Source: Chaetorhynchus papuensis
Taxonomy: Eukaryota; Chordata; Aves; Passeriformes; Rhipiduridae
NCBI GenBank assembly: GCA_013396525.1
Contig: VWYX01000208.1
Location: 431,611 to 495,610, forward strand
Direction of reading: 5' to 3'
Length of the DNA stretch: 64,000 nucleotides
Under the pieces are notes generated by a model. It ran no database searches. It saw only the letters and a list, made by a program, of their open reading frames with translations, and was not told the DNA's origin. Position numbers and translations under genes: made by a program. This document shows, in pieces, positions 14,601-27,900 of the stretch. The number at the start of each line of letters is the position of its first letter. Position 1 is the first letter of the stretch.

Positions 14601-15004
14601 CAACTGCAATATAACTGGTTTGGTTTATTTGGGGCTTTTTTTAAATTACTCTGAATTTTCCTCTGTGAGTTCATTACTACTTTACAGAATAGCACACTTT
14701 AATTCCTTTGTTTTGTTGAAGAATTATTATATTTACTTACAGAAAACAACACAACATTCCAAAATGCACTCCTTCCCATAATTCGGTCTGCCTCTAGCAG
14801 CATGTGATAAGACTACTCTGAATTTTAATACAGCTGCATATATAACAATATATAACAAAATAAGAATGTTTACTAGTGAATTAAAAAAAGGCTACCATAT
14901 TAATTACAGACCACTTCCAGAAGCATCTCAATTTTCAATTTGTTCTAGCAGTGAAATGTTTAAACCTTTGCAAGATGACATGTTCTTTCACACAACAGGT
15001 TAAT

Positions 15005-15025
15005 TGGACACTTTTTCAGTGTCCA
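15005..15025. repeat. Perfect inverted repeat, 8-bp arms
   Basis: TGGACACT (15005-15012) and AGTGTCCA (15018-15025) flank a TTTTC loop. Could form a small hairpin on either strand. Confidence 0.75.
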
Positions 15026-15786
15026 TTCATACAAAATAAAGACAATCTTTGCATTTGCCTCTGTGGGCCTCTCCTTCTACTCATGGTTTAAAATCCATTC
15101 AGGAAATAATAATAATTAAAGAAAAAAGCTCAACAAAAACCTCCAAGCAACTGAGGAATTTCTTTTCTGGAAGGACTTTGTTGATGGTACATTGTATGTG
15201 TAAGTGGGAAATACTGTGAGCATCACATTTGGATTCACATCACCATTAGCATCCCAAGAATCTTTCCACTAGCAACCTAAAGCTAAGAATACTTTAGTCC
15301 AAACACTAACCTGCTTCAGTGCCAAAAGCTGAAATGTGTAGCTTTTCCTTTGAACTCCCACGCTGAGGGTGCCCTTGTGTTTCATATCTTTAATGTGTAT
15401 AACATTTAAAAAGAGCAACTGCATTCTTCAGCTTAATTTTATTCATTCAACAAACACACAAATCAACACTTTATTCATCATAGAGAAAGAGAAAAACTAA
15501 AGATTATATTTATGGAATTACATTGAGAGGTGTAATGTCTTTGGTTCAAGTGTGTAATTAGTTTGCAACTGCCAGACTTATAAATGTGTAACTCTATGCT
15601 TAAAAGTAAAAAGTATTTCAATTAGAAGCATAATTTCTAAACTAAAGTGAATAATGCAATAAATTTCCATAGTTAAGGTTTGTGCTAAAATGTCTTTGAC
15701 CGTATCTCAGGCTAGAATTATAATTTTATACAATTTTATCATCAATCCATAGGTTGTATTTAGCTCATAAAATTGAGGAAAATTAC

Positions 15787-15821
15787 TTCATGGGAAAAAG
15801 GAGNTTCATGGGAAAAAGGAG
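15787..15821. repeat. 17-bp duplication either side of a single N
   Basis: The unit TTCATGGGAAAAAGGAG occurs at 15787-15803 and again at 15805-15821, separated only by an N at 15804. This is what two contig ends with an unmerged overlap look like, so it is probably an assembly artefact rather than a real tandem repeat. Confidence 0.85.
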
Positions 15822-17546
15822 TAATTCTTCAAGGCCTTGTAATTATTTAACCAGGAGACATTAGAATAGCTATTGTGCTAAAGACGTGTCCAGTTTGAGC
15901 ACAGGAGTATGGGTTGTGGAGCACAGCAGAAAAAATTTATTGTCCATGCAGAACAGTAGAGTGTTTTTGTAAGTAAGTGTTCTCATTTGCCAAGATGTTC
16001 CATCCAGGTTTTATTTTTTTCCCCCTCACCTTCTCTCAGTACTTCAGATAACACTTCATGTGTCTGGGATCACTACAGCTTCCCCTCTTATCTACCCTGT
16101 CTCACATCTACAGCCCTTCCTACAACTCCAGCTCTCTCCTGGGACCTGCCCCTTGCCACTGGTGGGAAAAACAGCAGCCTATGGCACAGAAAGGTCGGAA
16201 TACAGGGCACGGACTGGACAGGGTGTCTCCACCATTCTGAATGAATGCATTATAACTGCATTTCCCTTAACAGAAGTAATAATTTAGGCTCCTCCTGGAG
16301 CCCAAATCAATTTTCACACAAGCTACAGGAACTTCAGATGTGCTTCACACAGAGCCGTCCTCTCTGTTTCTCCTTATGGACAGAAACTGTAATAGTGAAG
16401 CTTTTCCTCTATCAAAGAGGAGAGAGCAAGAAAACAAAAAAAGAAAAGTTGAGAGAGAGCAAGGATCAAAAGTTCAGCCTACTCTTAGATTCATGAAAGT
16501 TTACTTCCTACATGTATCAGAAATTTCACTTTTTATTTGTATCAGATTTCCCTATTTGTGCTGCATACATCTCAAAACTACATGAGTTATCTGCAGTCTA
16601 CAGATCTTTATCCCGTGTATCAAGACCAGAAAATTATAAACTGAAACAGGCATGTCTTTCATAGAGCTATCCAATTGTGGTTTAAAAACTCTGTGTTTCT
16701 TGGAAGATAGAACGGTCATTGGTAAAGTATTTAATCACACCTTTATCCTCAGAGTCACATTAACAAGTCATTTAGGATTAGCTTCCATAAGTCCAGCTAA
16801 CCCAGATGACGTTTTTACTTTGTCAGCTAGATTTTGCTTGCTGAGTTATCCCAAGTATCATTCATATGGATAACTGCAGGATGTGATCTTGCAACATTTT
16901 AATGTTCTTTCCAGCTGTGGTCTTTCAATCTCTTTTCTCTCTGTGAAAAAGTCATATTATTTGCCTCATTCTCTCCACTGCAAGGAGTGTTTTCAGAAAC
17001 GTGTATTTCACAAGCATTTTCTTTCAGGCTGTGTTCAAGTTCTAAATCATTATAATAAGTGGCATATTAGATTTTTTTCTGCCAGGGTTGGCCTGGAAAA
17101 GCTGCTCTGTATTTGTGAGGGACTGAACAAGAACTCTTCTTCAGTACCCCATTCCTTAGCTAAAGCTAACACAGCCCTTGTATATTGTCTAGGCTGATCA
17201 TTCACACTGGTCTTCCTGGACTCTAGGAGTGAGGCTTTTCAAATGGTTCATGTCTGCTTGAACTGCAGTGTTTAACTGAAGAGATTATCACTAGACCAAG
17301 AATCAGTTAAGGATGGTATCCTATTTTATACAGACAGTACTATCACCTACAAATCCCTGTGTCCTGAAAGCCTCATTTGCAGCAGAACAAAATTATTTAA
17401 TGATATTCAGCTTGAGGACCATTATTGTATTATTTCTTTTTCCCTGACAAATCTGTTACTTGGACAGATTAATCTGTTACTAGGCTCCTACATGGTTCAT
17501 TATTACTCCTTAATTACAGTCCCTTATTTTTGTTCTTACTGATACC

Positions 17547-17668
17547 AACCAAAACAAAACCAAACCAAACCAAAACCAAACCAACCAACCAAAACAAAAC
17601 AAAACAAAACAAAACAAAACAAAACAAAAAAAGGGGAAAAAAGGCAAAAAAAGCAAAAAAAAAGATAG
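17547..17668. repeat. A-rich simple repeat (CCAAA/CAAAA)n
   Basis: About 120 bp built of CCAAAA, CCAACC and CAAAA units followed by A-rich sequence. It gives a spurious open frame on both strands. Low complexity only. Confidence 0.92.
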
Positions 17669-18349
17669 CTTTGTACTCTGATCTTGATTACTCAAGTTCT
17701 GAATCACCAAAAGCTTTCACAAAGAACAGTCACGACATCTACGCACTCATAAGTGTCCTCTCATAAGGGATACTGGGGTCAGATATAAACTAAAACCAGC
17801 ACAAGTAATTGCTCTTTAGAATGAAGCTGAGCCTTTAATAATAGAGCAGATATTTGAGAACAAGGATGATGTCATGAACATGTCTTTGCTCAGCTGAAAG
17901 AATCCAAATTATTTCTTCAGTTGTCTGGCTGTAGTCCTTATTTACACAGACTGACTCACCGATGAAGGAATTTGGGGAGGGAGGAATCACTTGAATCATG
18001 CAGCCTGACTAGGCATCATCCATAGAGCTACTCACTGTATTTTCCCGAAGTCTCAGCTCAGTTGTATTTACATATTTCTGGTGATAACCTCTACTGCCTC
18101 CTTGTCTGTCTAGTCTGCTAGAACATTATTCATGCCATTAGGATTTTTCCTACCTCAACATCTAATGTCTGACTAAATCCAGAGTGACCAAGTACATGAG
18201 TCAAGTTCTCTATTTTCACTTAGTGTCAAAGCATACCCATACAGTGTCAATTACTAGCCTGTTTTAGGACTCCATACATTTTCGGTGAATTTTTCTTTTG
18301 TTTTTAAGAAAGAGCTTTTAAAATTAAAAATTCAGATGCTTTGATAGGG

Positions 18350-19288
18350 ACATTAAAGATCATATATTAAAGATCATCTAGTTCCAATCTCCCCCTTCCA
18401 CTGGATCCAGCTGCTCAGAGCCCCATCCAACCTGGCCTTGAACACTTCCAAGGATGGGGGATCCACAATTTCTATGGGCCCCCAGTTCCAGTGCCTCACC
18501 ACCCTCACAGTAAAGAATTTCTTCCTAACATCTAATTAAACTTACTCTCAGTTTGAAGCTATTCCTCCTTGTCCTGTCACTACACACCACTGTAGAAAGT
18601 CTCTCTTCCGGTTTCCTGTAGGCTCCCTTCAGGCACTGGAAGGCTGCAGTTAAGTCACCCCAAAGCCTTCTCTTTTTCAGGCTGAACAGTCCTTCAGCCT
18701 TTCCTCATAGGAGAGGTGCTCCAATCCCTCCAATATTCTGGGTGCCCCTCCTCTGGACTCAATCCAACAAATCCTTGTCCTTCCTGTGCTGGGACCCCAG
18801 AGCTGGATGCAGCACTGCAGGTGGGGTCTCAGCAGAGCAGAGCAGAGGGGCAGAATCCCCTCCCAGGCCCTGCTGGCCGCGCTGCTTTGGATGCAGCCCA
18901 GGACACGTTTGGCTCTCTGGGCTGGGAGTGCCCATGGCTGGGTCATGTCCAGCCTCTCACCCACCAGCACCCCCAAGTCCTTCTGGGCAGGGCTGCTCTG
19001 ATCTGTCCATCCCCAGCCTGTGCTGGTACTGGGGATTGCCCCAACCCAGGTGCAGCACCTTGCATCTGGCCTTGTTAAAAAACATGAGATTTCCACAGAC
19101 TCACTTCTTGAGCTTGTCCAGGTCCCTCTGGATGGCATCCCATCCTTCAGGTGTGTCAACTGCACCACTCAGCTTGGTGTCATCTGCAAATCTGCTAAGG
19201 GTGCACTTGATCTCTCTACGTCATTAATGAAGACATTAAATAGCTCTGGTCCAAGTATGGACCCTTGAGGGACACCACTTCTGTAGAC
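18350..19288 (-). mobile_element. CR1 retrotransposon, 3' half with 3' tail
   Basis: The minus strand encodes QKDLGVLVGERLDM, ILPLCSALLRPHLQCCIQLW and LEGLEHLSYEERLK, the recognisable end of CR1 ORF2. The 3' UTR follows and ends near 18350-18385. The 5' break is near 19288, within the segment for LGPELFNVFINDV-like residues. The tail shows a short repeated ATGATCTTTAA unit (two copies), in the position of the CR1 terminal microsatellite-like repeat. Stops and shifts break the frame. Same orientation as GLIS3 transcription. Confidence 0.92.
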
Positions 19289-19390
19289 AACATAATGTCA
19301 TTTGATTGGCAAACTATTATTTCTGTATAAATATGTCCATGTCTGTTCCTTCTGACATGACTACAACAATATGTGAGACTGGAGGGGATG

Positions 19391-19414
19391 TCCCTTGTGT
19401 TTCAGCACAAGGGA
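19391..19414. repeat. Perfect inverted repeat, 9-bp arms
   Basis: TCCCTTGTG (19391-19399) and CACAAGGGA (19406-19414) pair exactly around a 6-base loop. It lies about 100 bp outside the 5' break of the CR1 at 18350-19288. Confidence 0.8.
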
Positions 19415-19484
19415 ATGTGATGATGCATAGTTTTAAATCTTCAGTAATTTAGGAATAGGGAGGTTTTGTTTGGCTTGTGTTTGT

Positions 19485-19577
19485 GGATTGGTTTTGTGTT
19501 GTTTTGGATTTTTTTCGTTGGTTGGTTGGTTTGGTTTGGTTTTAGGTTTCGTTTATTTTGTTGGGGTTTTTTTTTAC
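19485..19577. repeat. GT/T-rich simple repeat (GGTTT)n
   Basis: GTTGGTTGGTTGGTTTGGTT-type sequence and a T run, low complexity, similar in type to 17547-17668 on the opposite strand. Confidence 0.88.
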
Positions 19578-20510
19578 ATTTTACCTAAGCATACAATCTG
19601 AAAGTGTAAAAATCCCCATTTTTTCATCTTTCTTAGACTTGGTTATCCCTGATCAAACATAGGTGCCACCTGCAAGCCCTGAAAAGTGAAAAGTGACTGC
19701 AGCTGAAGTCCAGCACTAAGACTTTAGAATTGACTGCAAGATTTAAAGTCTCATTTTCTACCCTGCAGTCCTCATATTCAGCAATATTTTATTCCTGTCT
19801 GCTTTATGAGTGTGGCTAAAACTGTGCTATTGGAGGCTTGATCCAGGTACTTTTCACATGTTACAATAATACACTGTGAATCACACCATGAGAAGTAAAG
19901 AGATATTGAACCTGCAGCTGACTGCTGCTGAGTGGCACCTGTCCTTTACGGCAAACAGCCTTCAGCTGAAATCAGTTCATCATGTATGATTCAGTGAAGT
20001 AAGGGTCTGTACCCAGCACCCCTAAACACGATCCTCTACAAACCATGGGCACACTCAGCTCAGGAGACAACTCATCTCCTCTGTAAGAGCTGGAAAACTC
20101 TACCTGTGAGATTCAAATAAACTTCAATTTTTATGCATTCAAAGACCAAAAGGCCCATATATTAAACATTAGAACCTCAAATATGTTACAACAGTAATTT
20201 GAAGATCAGGAAGTTAAGATGTAAATTTGTAGAGAATTAAATAATTACTTGTCATAATTGCTCCAATGTCAATTCAGAAGAGAACTCAAGCTCAGATACA
20301 GGATTTTTTAAAGGCTAAAGAAAAATGCCAGTGGAAATTAAAGTCATAGCAGACCATCGATTAAAGAATAGTAACTGCAGAGAATTGCAGATATTCCAGA
20401 TGATCTCATTAGATTAATCCAGACCTAAAGGCATACATAGATAAGAGCTTAGAGCAAATGCTAACAGAGTTAGTTCAGAAAAGTCATAGGGCTGGGAAGA
20501 ATTTTATTTA

Positions 20511-20534
20511 AAAAAAAAAAAAAAAGAAAGGAAG
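20511..20534. repeat. Poly-A tract
   Basis: TTTAAAAAAAAAAAAAAAGAA, a run of about 15 A bases followed by AG-rich sequence. No retroposed gene is recognised directly to its left, so I treat it as simple repeat. Confidence 0.8.
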
Positions 20535-20906
20535 AAAAGGTTAAAGCATGACTGAAGCAGTCATTGAGTATGATTCAAAAATCTTGAATGGGCAATAATG
20601 CCTAGCAAAGGCATCATATCCAGCATATCACAGAGGCTACTTGCTATAATGTCTATACCCTCTAAGCATTTAGAGCAGTTCAAGCAAAGTATCAACATCC
20701 CACAAACATATGCAGGCTGGTTAACTGTGCTTTTCCAACCTTCAGTGCTTTCCAGTTTGTGTTACCCAAACTTTGTGAGTTCTTCATAGAGCTTAGAAAA
20801 ACCAATTTGCCACTTTTTAGGGATTTGCCTGAAATCTGCACTGTATCTTAGTCTCACCTATGAATTTATAACAATAATTTTGAGAAACTTAATACATACT
20901 TATACA

Positions 20907-20931
20907 CACACTCCCCCCCACACACTCCCCT
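20907..20931. repeat. CA/C-rich simple repeat
   Basis: ACACACACTCCCCCCCACACACTCCCC: short CA runs with C homopolymers. Low complexity. Confidence 0.75.
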
Positions 20932-23900
20932 GTTCCTTACATTACTATGCAAGGGTGTAAGGTTAAGACAGCCACAAATAAAAATAACATGCCTGTTACC
21001 TCATAGTCAACCCTGCAAAATTTTGCCCTTAGCATACACAGGTTTTAACATAACAGACAAATGTAACAAAGGTATGCAGCAAGGTGGAGGTTTTCATTCA
21101 AGTGCCATATGCCATATACCCCAGTAACTGACCCTGTGTAGAGTGTGGGAAGCTGGTTGCACCCCAAGGACACCTCAGCAGTTCCCAGAGCCACCACCCA
21201 CGCATGGGGATGTGGTGACAGCGTCATGGGAGGGGACACAGCCTCTGTGCTGCCTCAGCCTGTGATTACAGGCTTGATGTCCCTCTTCAGCAGCCTTGCC
21301 AGCAACACAGAGCAGCACTGGCTTCCCTGAAGAGAATCACACATTGAAACACCCAACTTCTACTTTCTGCTGCTAGGACAGTTTTGCCTTTTTTAAAAAA
21401 ATCAAATCTCAAATGAGACCTGCATCCTCTAGAACGACGAGAAGCCCCAGGGCACTCCAGAACAGCACAGCTTGCCCAGGCTGTGGCGGGGAGGCTGCAC
21501 GACGCTGCCTCTCTCGGCCTCCTTTCTGAACCACGCTTCCCAGCAGGAACCTGAATATAGCTTTCGAGTACGGGCTGGGCAAAACTTCTGCTATGTGAGT
21601 GGGTAAATGAGTGACCTCTTCACAAAGCAAACTCTAAAATGCAGGCTAACTATAGTTAGGTACATTTTGGTTTAAAACAACCACTGTAAGGAGAACAGAA
21701 AAGGCTAGTTCAGAAAGGATGTTCTCTTTCTCGTGTTTCCGTCTTGTGCACTGAACATATTTTGAACACTGCCACTGTGTCTAATGCTTCAACCAGGCTG
21801 GTAAGGAAAACTGCAGAAAAAAACAGTCAGGCAAGGCCAGCTAACCCAAACACATTTTTCACAAGAATAAGCAGGTCTGACTAAATATGCACACGGGAAC
21901 TCCTATTTTTCCAGTTGTATATACACTGTTTCCATATCTTCATGCAGCATTTTCCTGTTTTTAGTTTAAAACTATCATCTATAAAATTATTATACATGTA
22001 AATAAGAATATTAAAAGAAATGTTTAAAACTTTAAAAACATTTCAATTTACTGAATTTCAAATGTTTCATCTAAGCTTTGGGTGCAGCTGTTCAGAAAAA
22101 ATATAATCTGCAGTGGTTTGATACAGACCATAATTGGTTTAGTACTGAATTGTTTGTGTAAGGAACATGTACTCTTGGCTTCTAAGCTACACTTCCATGT
22201 CATACCTAACAATATTTTCTAAACTGCATAAGCTCTGTCACCTCAGCCACAAATTGTGAGCAGGCTAATCATAGATACTGTGCTGCTGTAGGTTATGTCT
22301 GGCAGAGACCATGACTAAGAAGACAGTTCTGGTCTGGAAAGTCAACAGGAGCGATCAAAGAGCAGACAGACAGCCCCCCTTCCTGACTTAAGTACAGGCC
22401 CCTGCCCTGACAGAGGTGTGGACCCAAACACCAGTTTAACCACTGACTATATCTGGCAAAGATGGGGATGTGAGAAGTGTACCCTGAGCCAGATCTCCCT
22501 GCCCAAATCTAGTTTCCAGGAGGAGTGCTCTAAAGCTGTGGCTCTGCTGTGCCCAGACTCCCAGCATTTTTTTCCATGCGTGCAAACTCTCCTAAGGAAA
22601 AGCAAATGTTAGGATCCCTGAGCCTGGCAAGATTGCAGTGACTTAAGGATTGCAAAACAGGTAAAATAGTAGGTGCTATAGAAATCAGAATCAAGGACTG
22701 AAAAAGTAAGTATTCACTAGCTTTGTACGATGCTAGTTCATCCTAAATGAAAAGAACACCACCAAAAACCTCTTAGAAAAACCTGAAGAAGATTCTGTCT
22801 TGATGCAAAAAACAAATTCCACATAAAAAAAGGAATGCAGTGCTGCATGTCACTCTTATATAACACCTCTCTTCAATTCTGGAACTGAAGTCTGAACCTG
22901 CAAATTTTATTTGTCTTTTTACTTGTGGGACAGAGCTCATGAAGCATGAAGACTTGTTAGACTTTTGATAGACGTAAGGAAATACTCAACCTCTAGAAAC
23001 TATAGACCTAATACAAAGCTCAGGGTGATTTTCCAGAATCCTAGAGAAAGTGGAAAAGACAAAATTAATGCACTGCAGGTCCAGGAGAAGCCAAGTTTGG
23101 GGTTAGATTTCAATTTCAACATCATCCTATAAGTCATACTTTCTAACTAGTCTTCATCCATTTATCTTAGTTTTAATGAACATCTCATCAAATATCTACT
23201 ATTCAACTCCATGCATGTATGTAGCAAATTACTGGTTTGTACTTTTTGCAAAAGCTTACAGTTCAGTATATGTAAGATACTAAATTAAGTCAAACAAAAT
23301 GTGTTTGTAAAGCTAAGCAGAATACAAAAAAAAAACCTGTTACCCATAAACAGCTGAATACAGGCCTCAGCTTAAGAGTTATGTGCCATCTAGGTCTTGC
23401 TTTCAGCCACCCCTTCCTTTCTTACTGGAAAATCCAAGGTGCGTTTGGGACAGAAGTCTGGGATCATAGTCAAGTTTTTCACAGGGAACAAGGGTAATTT
23501 CCCATTTAACCTAAAGGGCACAGTTGTGCAGCCGTCAAACTGCAAACTGCTGTTTTTCTCAGCCAAGGGTCCGCCAGCACCTGCACTCGCTGCTGTGCTT
23601 AAAATGCACTGACCTCAGCCTGTGCTATGGCATTCCTAGGCACAGCAGGAGTGCCAGACACACTCACTCTAGTATCTCCTTCCTTGTGTCTTCTTAGGAA
23701 GGACTCCCTTTCCCCTTCTCTGTTATTCTCACCTGGCCCCTTGTTACCTGTCACTCCAGCACAGCCTCTCTCCAGTCACACTGCCCAGAATATGGTAAAG
23801 ACAAAAGCTTGGGCCTGTGCTTCTGTGCTGCTGTTCACAGGTTAAATCCTCAGAAACAGCTACCCTGTTAGCAGATCTGTAGCTGTTCACCCTGAAACTC

Positions 23901-24589
23901 AGGAAAAAACCCCTTTTAATTAGCATGTCATTTTAAACCTTGATACAAAATATATTAAATAGAGAGTGTTTGTTGCAGTTTGTCTTTCCAGTGCTCAAAG
24001 GATTAAACACCGGGACGGTGGATGACCAAACTAAGCCTTCCTAAATAAACCTGTGCTTATGTATTCTTCAAAGAGACAGCTAAATGCAGACAGAAGATGA
24101 TACTGTGGGCTTGCAGCACCCCTCCCTTATAATGCAGCCCCCAATTTAAGCACAGACCATCCTTCCTGAGAATTATGTGCTTCTGTGCATACTATAAAAC
24201 TCCCACACAAGGCTATCCTATATCACTCTTTTCTTACTTAGTGAAACACTGAAGAATACTGCCACTCGTTATTTGTCATACTCTTTGAGGTTTTAGATGA
24301 CTACGACATTGTTCAAAGCCATTACAATCCCATCACCAGATGGCAGATGGTCACATAACACAGCCACCACACAGAAACACTTACACTGGAAGGATTGATT
24401 AAGTCTCTGTGGTGAACAATGAAGCTCGGGAAATTTTCTGATGCATCATCTGCAGCTATAGTTCTCAACAAGCAACATTTCTATTGTTGAAGAAAGAGCA
24501 CACACAAGCTTGCTCTTACAGTCATGTTATCTAGTCTTCAGTGCTGAGGGGGATACAGACAAGAGCTTTTTCTCATTCTTCAGGAAATA

Positions 24590-24910
24590 CTGTGCCATTC
24601 AAAAATGTTTCTCCGAGTGTTTCAAAGTCGCATACTCTCTTAGTAGAACTTTGTGTGCCTGAGGGAAATACATTAGCCTAGGCGATAAAAAAAATCATAC
24701 TGTCTTTGAATGATTACTATTTGTCATGCGTTTTACTTGCAATAATATGACCATCTGCCATAAAGACTGTAAATCAGACAGAGTAGTGCATTTAATCAAT
24801 TAAAAATAATAAGATCTCCTGTAGCATGTTTTTCCTTCGCAGAAATAGTCATTAGCTGAATCTGAACAGTTTGTCAGAGACAACATAATTGGACATTGAA
24901 AGCACAGGTC
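24590..24910. promoter_or_regulatory. Candidate conserved regulatory element
   Basis: AT-rich unique sequence with TTTAATCAATTAAAA, TTTGTCATGCG, TTTGAATGATTACTATTTG and ATAATTGGACATTG words, without simple repeats or transposon matches. It looks like typical developmental intronic non-coding DNA, but this is impression rather than proof. Confidence 0.2.
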
Positions 24911-27900
24911 AAAAGCCAGAATCTTATCAACCCTAGCCTTGCAAACAAAATATTATTGGACATTGAGAAAGTCACTTAGTATTAAATTCAACTAGGGATA
25001 TAAATACCTTAACAATTACAGTGCTAAGTTTGGGACTTCTTGTGTTGCATACAGGGCACAGGGAAAAGAAGGGAGCCAAAGGAAGCCACTACCATCACAT
25101 TTTCCATCAGACTCATACACAAATATGATTGGTATTTCCCAAAAACGCCAGCTTGGTTGAGCCCTCAAGGAACAGACAGAAGGACAACTATTTTATGACC
25201 TGACTGGGAGTCAAGAATGAAAACTGTGCTGAGTCACTCAGCTCTGTCAACACCAAATATTTGCACACCTCGTCACCCAGAACTGCAGGTGCCCATGGGA
25301 CTTCAAGGTCAAGAAATTGCATGCTTATGGACCTGCCCAAAGACAGTAGTTTAGTAAGGAATTTCAGGACTCTCTGGTGCCAGCACAGACACAGGGTTTC
25401 TTCTTCTGTGTCTGACCCTGCCTCTGTAACAAATAAAGGCCTTCCCTCTAACAATGGTCTGTGCCTCTGAGCAAATGCCTTGTAGCTGCACTGAAAGGCT
25501 ACACTGCATTTCTAATCCATAAAAGAGAAGCAGCTTCCACCCTACCTTTTCCTGCATTACAGTACTTAAATTTGACATTTTAGGAGTCAGGCTTAGGAGT
25601 TAACTCTCTGGTTATTGAATTACACAGACAGACAAAAGATAAACCTAGTCCTGTGAATGAGGTATTAATTATTCTTACATTAAAATTGAAGAAGTTATGT
25701 ATAAATTAAACTGCACATACTTTCCACATAGAGAAATGGCGAGAGGCATACAAAAACCCAAAACTTTCAGATTAGTTTGCATAGACAAACAGCAAAAGAC
25801 TGAAATATGTTTTGACAAAGTAATAAAAGAATAGCATAACTGCACTGCTTCCTCAATTACAAGCAACTACCCAGCTGTTTTTCTAAAGTAAAAATTCCTA
25901 TTTCTACAACAAATTCTCTTCCAGATGTGTTCTTCCATGCCTGTATATCCTTCCACCTGAGCTAAAAATGTCAGTGGACACAAAAAGTACATGAAGATAC
26001 AAGACTACAGAAGTTGCTCAAATTAATAAACATCTCCCTTAATTTAGAAGGGTTGCAGCACCTGCAGAAAATAGTTTGCACACAGCTTTTAACAGAGGTT
26101 TTTATGTTTACATGTACAGAGAAAACCTTCTACATCTGAATGAAGTACGGTAATTAAAAACTCTGCTACAGTCAACTTATAAAAAATGAACCTGAAAAAA
26201 TCCTAAACTGAACCTCTGTGAATCCATAACCATCTCCCCCATGCACACTCGCAAAAGTCATATACATTAGAGAATGAAATTTTATGTGAAAAATGGCAAT
26301 TTACAACCAATCTATCAGAAATTTTTCAAGAGAGGAAAACTACTTATGAATTTGTATTTTTTCTAAATTAGTTAATGTTCTAAAAAACCTGTTTGGTTTC
26401 TGCATTTATTTTATTATAGAATATCTGTCTTGGGTAAAAAAACCTCAATTTTCTTTATTTGAAGATTTCGATCTCAACCTTTTAACTTTTAGCTTCCTTA
26501 CTGTAGGCTAATTTTCCTTTCAAATGAATATTTCATCTCATCTCACATCCTTTTCACATTTTTACTTTATTTTTTCTTCTTCCACATTTCTAAGACAGGA
26601 AATACATTTTAAGTCAGAAATGTTCTTGTAGAACAAGCCAAAATAAGTATCTTGTGATTCATTGCAGCTATTGGTCCCTTTTCTGCACTAGAAAGGAAAT
26701 GGAACATTGAGCCCTGACTCTGAGGAGCTGGATGTTTACCCAGTTCTGCAGGAGCTCATGCCTTTTGACGAGGCAAGCCCCCATTCAGTTACCACTAAGA
26801 AATATCAAACCAACTGGTCAGTGCAGGTTGCATGTTCCCTTTGTGACCCCCTCTGCAGACTGAGTCGGAACCCAAGAATGAGCTTTGTGATGAGCTGCTA
26901 AGACTCACATTACGCCTCAGCTTTCCCCAGATTAGCCCTTGTTGCAAGTGATGGCAGCCCTCAGAAAAGCATAAATGCTGTTCTGAGACTTCCAGCACTC
27001 TAAATCTGATGTTCCAATTAGTAAGAAACAAGTTTTAAAAGCTGGCAGCAGCCGCAAATTAATAATTGCATCATCAGCTAACAAGGACCAAGAAAAGATG
27101 GGAGAGAAAATCCATGCCTGACTATTTTCATCCCATCTTGAATGGGAATTCTGTTAGAAGAGCAAGGGTCAACAGAAAAAGCACATGTTAAGAACTCTTT
27201 TCCCCTTAGCTGTTCCTTTCCTAAAAGACTGAAGCATCAGCAGCAAGGTAAGAAGTTACAAGAGTCTGAGTGGACAGTGTGTGTGGACAGCGCAAGAGCA
27301 GTGCCCAGTGAATAGTTACTTTTTATCATGCTCACAGAAAACGACAGCAACAAGTGACCTCAAAAAGCTAATGATTTATGGCAGCCAGCATCTCCTCTAC
27401 CCACCTTTTTCTGGAAAAAGTTAGCAGAGACATTGTAGAAAAGTTGAGATATCCCATCCAGTGACTGTTTTAGGATCAGATGAGTCGCCCCTTTGGAAAT
27501 GTTTGTGTCTGCCTGTGTGTGTCCCTCCACAGAATCTGGAGAGCCTAGACAACTTCCTGAGGAGAGTCAAATCCCACCAATGGAGTGCAGAAACCAGGGC
27601 AAGAACAACTACCAAGAGCTATATGAGAGAGCCCACATCCTCATGGCACTTTTTATCTTTATCTCAGTAGTAAAAGAGCTCTGTTCGTTAACAACTGCTC
27701 AGGAAAAGTTACACAGGCAAATAAACATGATAAACAGGTTTGAAAACATACTCCTAGTCAGGCTGTTTCTAGGAAAGATTCATCTGCTAACAGTGATCCA
27801 AAAGGACCTTCCAAGATCACTCACTGTACTTTTTTTAGCTGCTTTGGAGAAACGCCAAAGTGTACACATTTCCATAGCTTAGGAATACTGTCAGTATTGT

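Larger units (their letters stand above)
11641..18349. other. Intron stretch with simple repeat and an N
   Basis: Contains the hairpin at 15005, the N-flanking duplication at 15787-15821 and the A-rich repeat at 17547-17668. Nothing else was recognised. Confidence 0.6.

Noticed and set aside
15787..15821. 17-bp tandem as a CRISPR-like or functional repeat
   Set aside because: Only two copies separated by an N in a vertebrate intron; assembly overlap explains it better.
17510..17710. Phenylalanine-rich minus-strand frame
   Set aside because: Translation of the A-rich simple repeat on the other strand.
18716..19227. Plus-strand frames of up to 161 codons
   Set aside because: Antisense shadows of the CR1 at 18350-19288.
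20480..20540. Poly-A tract as the end of a processed pseudogene
   Set aside because: No gene-derived sequence recognised upstream and no target-site duplication visible.
27493..27882. 129-codon open frame on the plus strand
   Set aside because: No family motif recognised and the start is arbitrary. Chance frame in intron.
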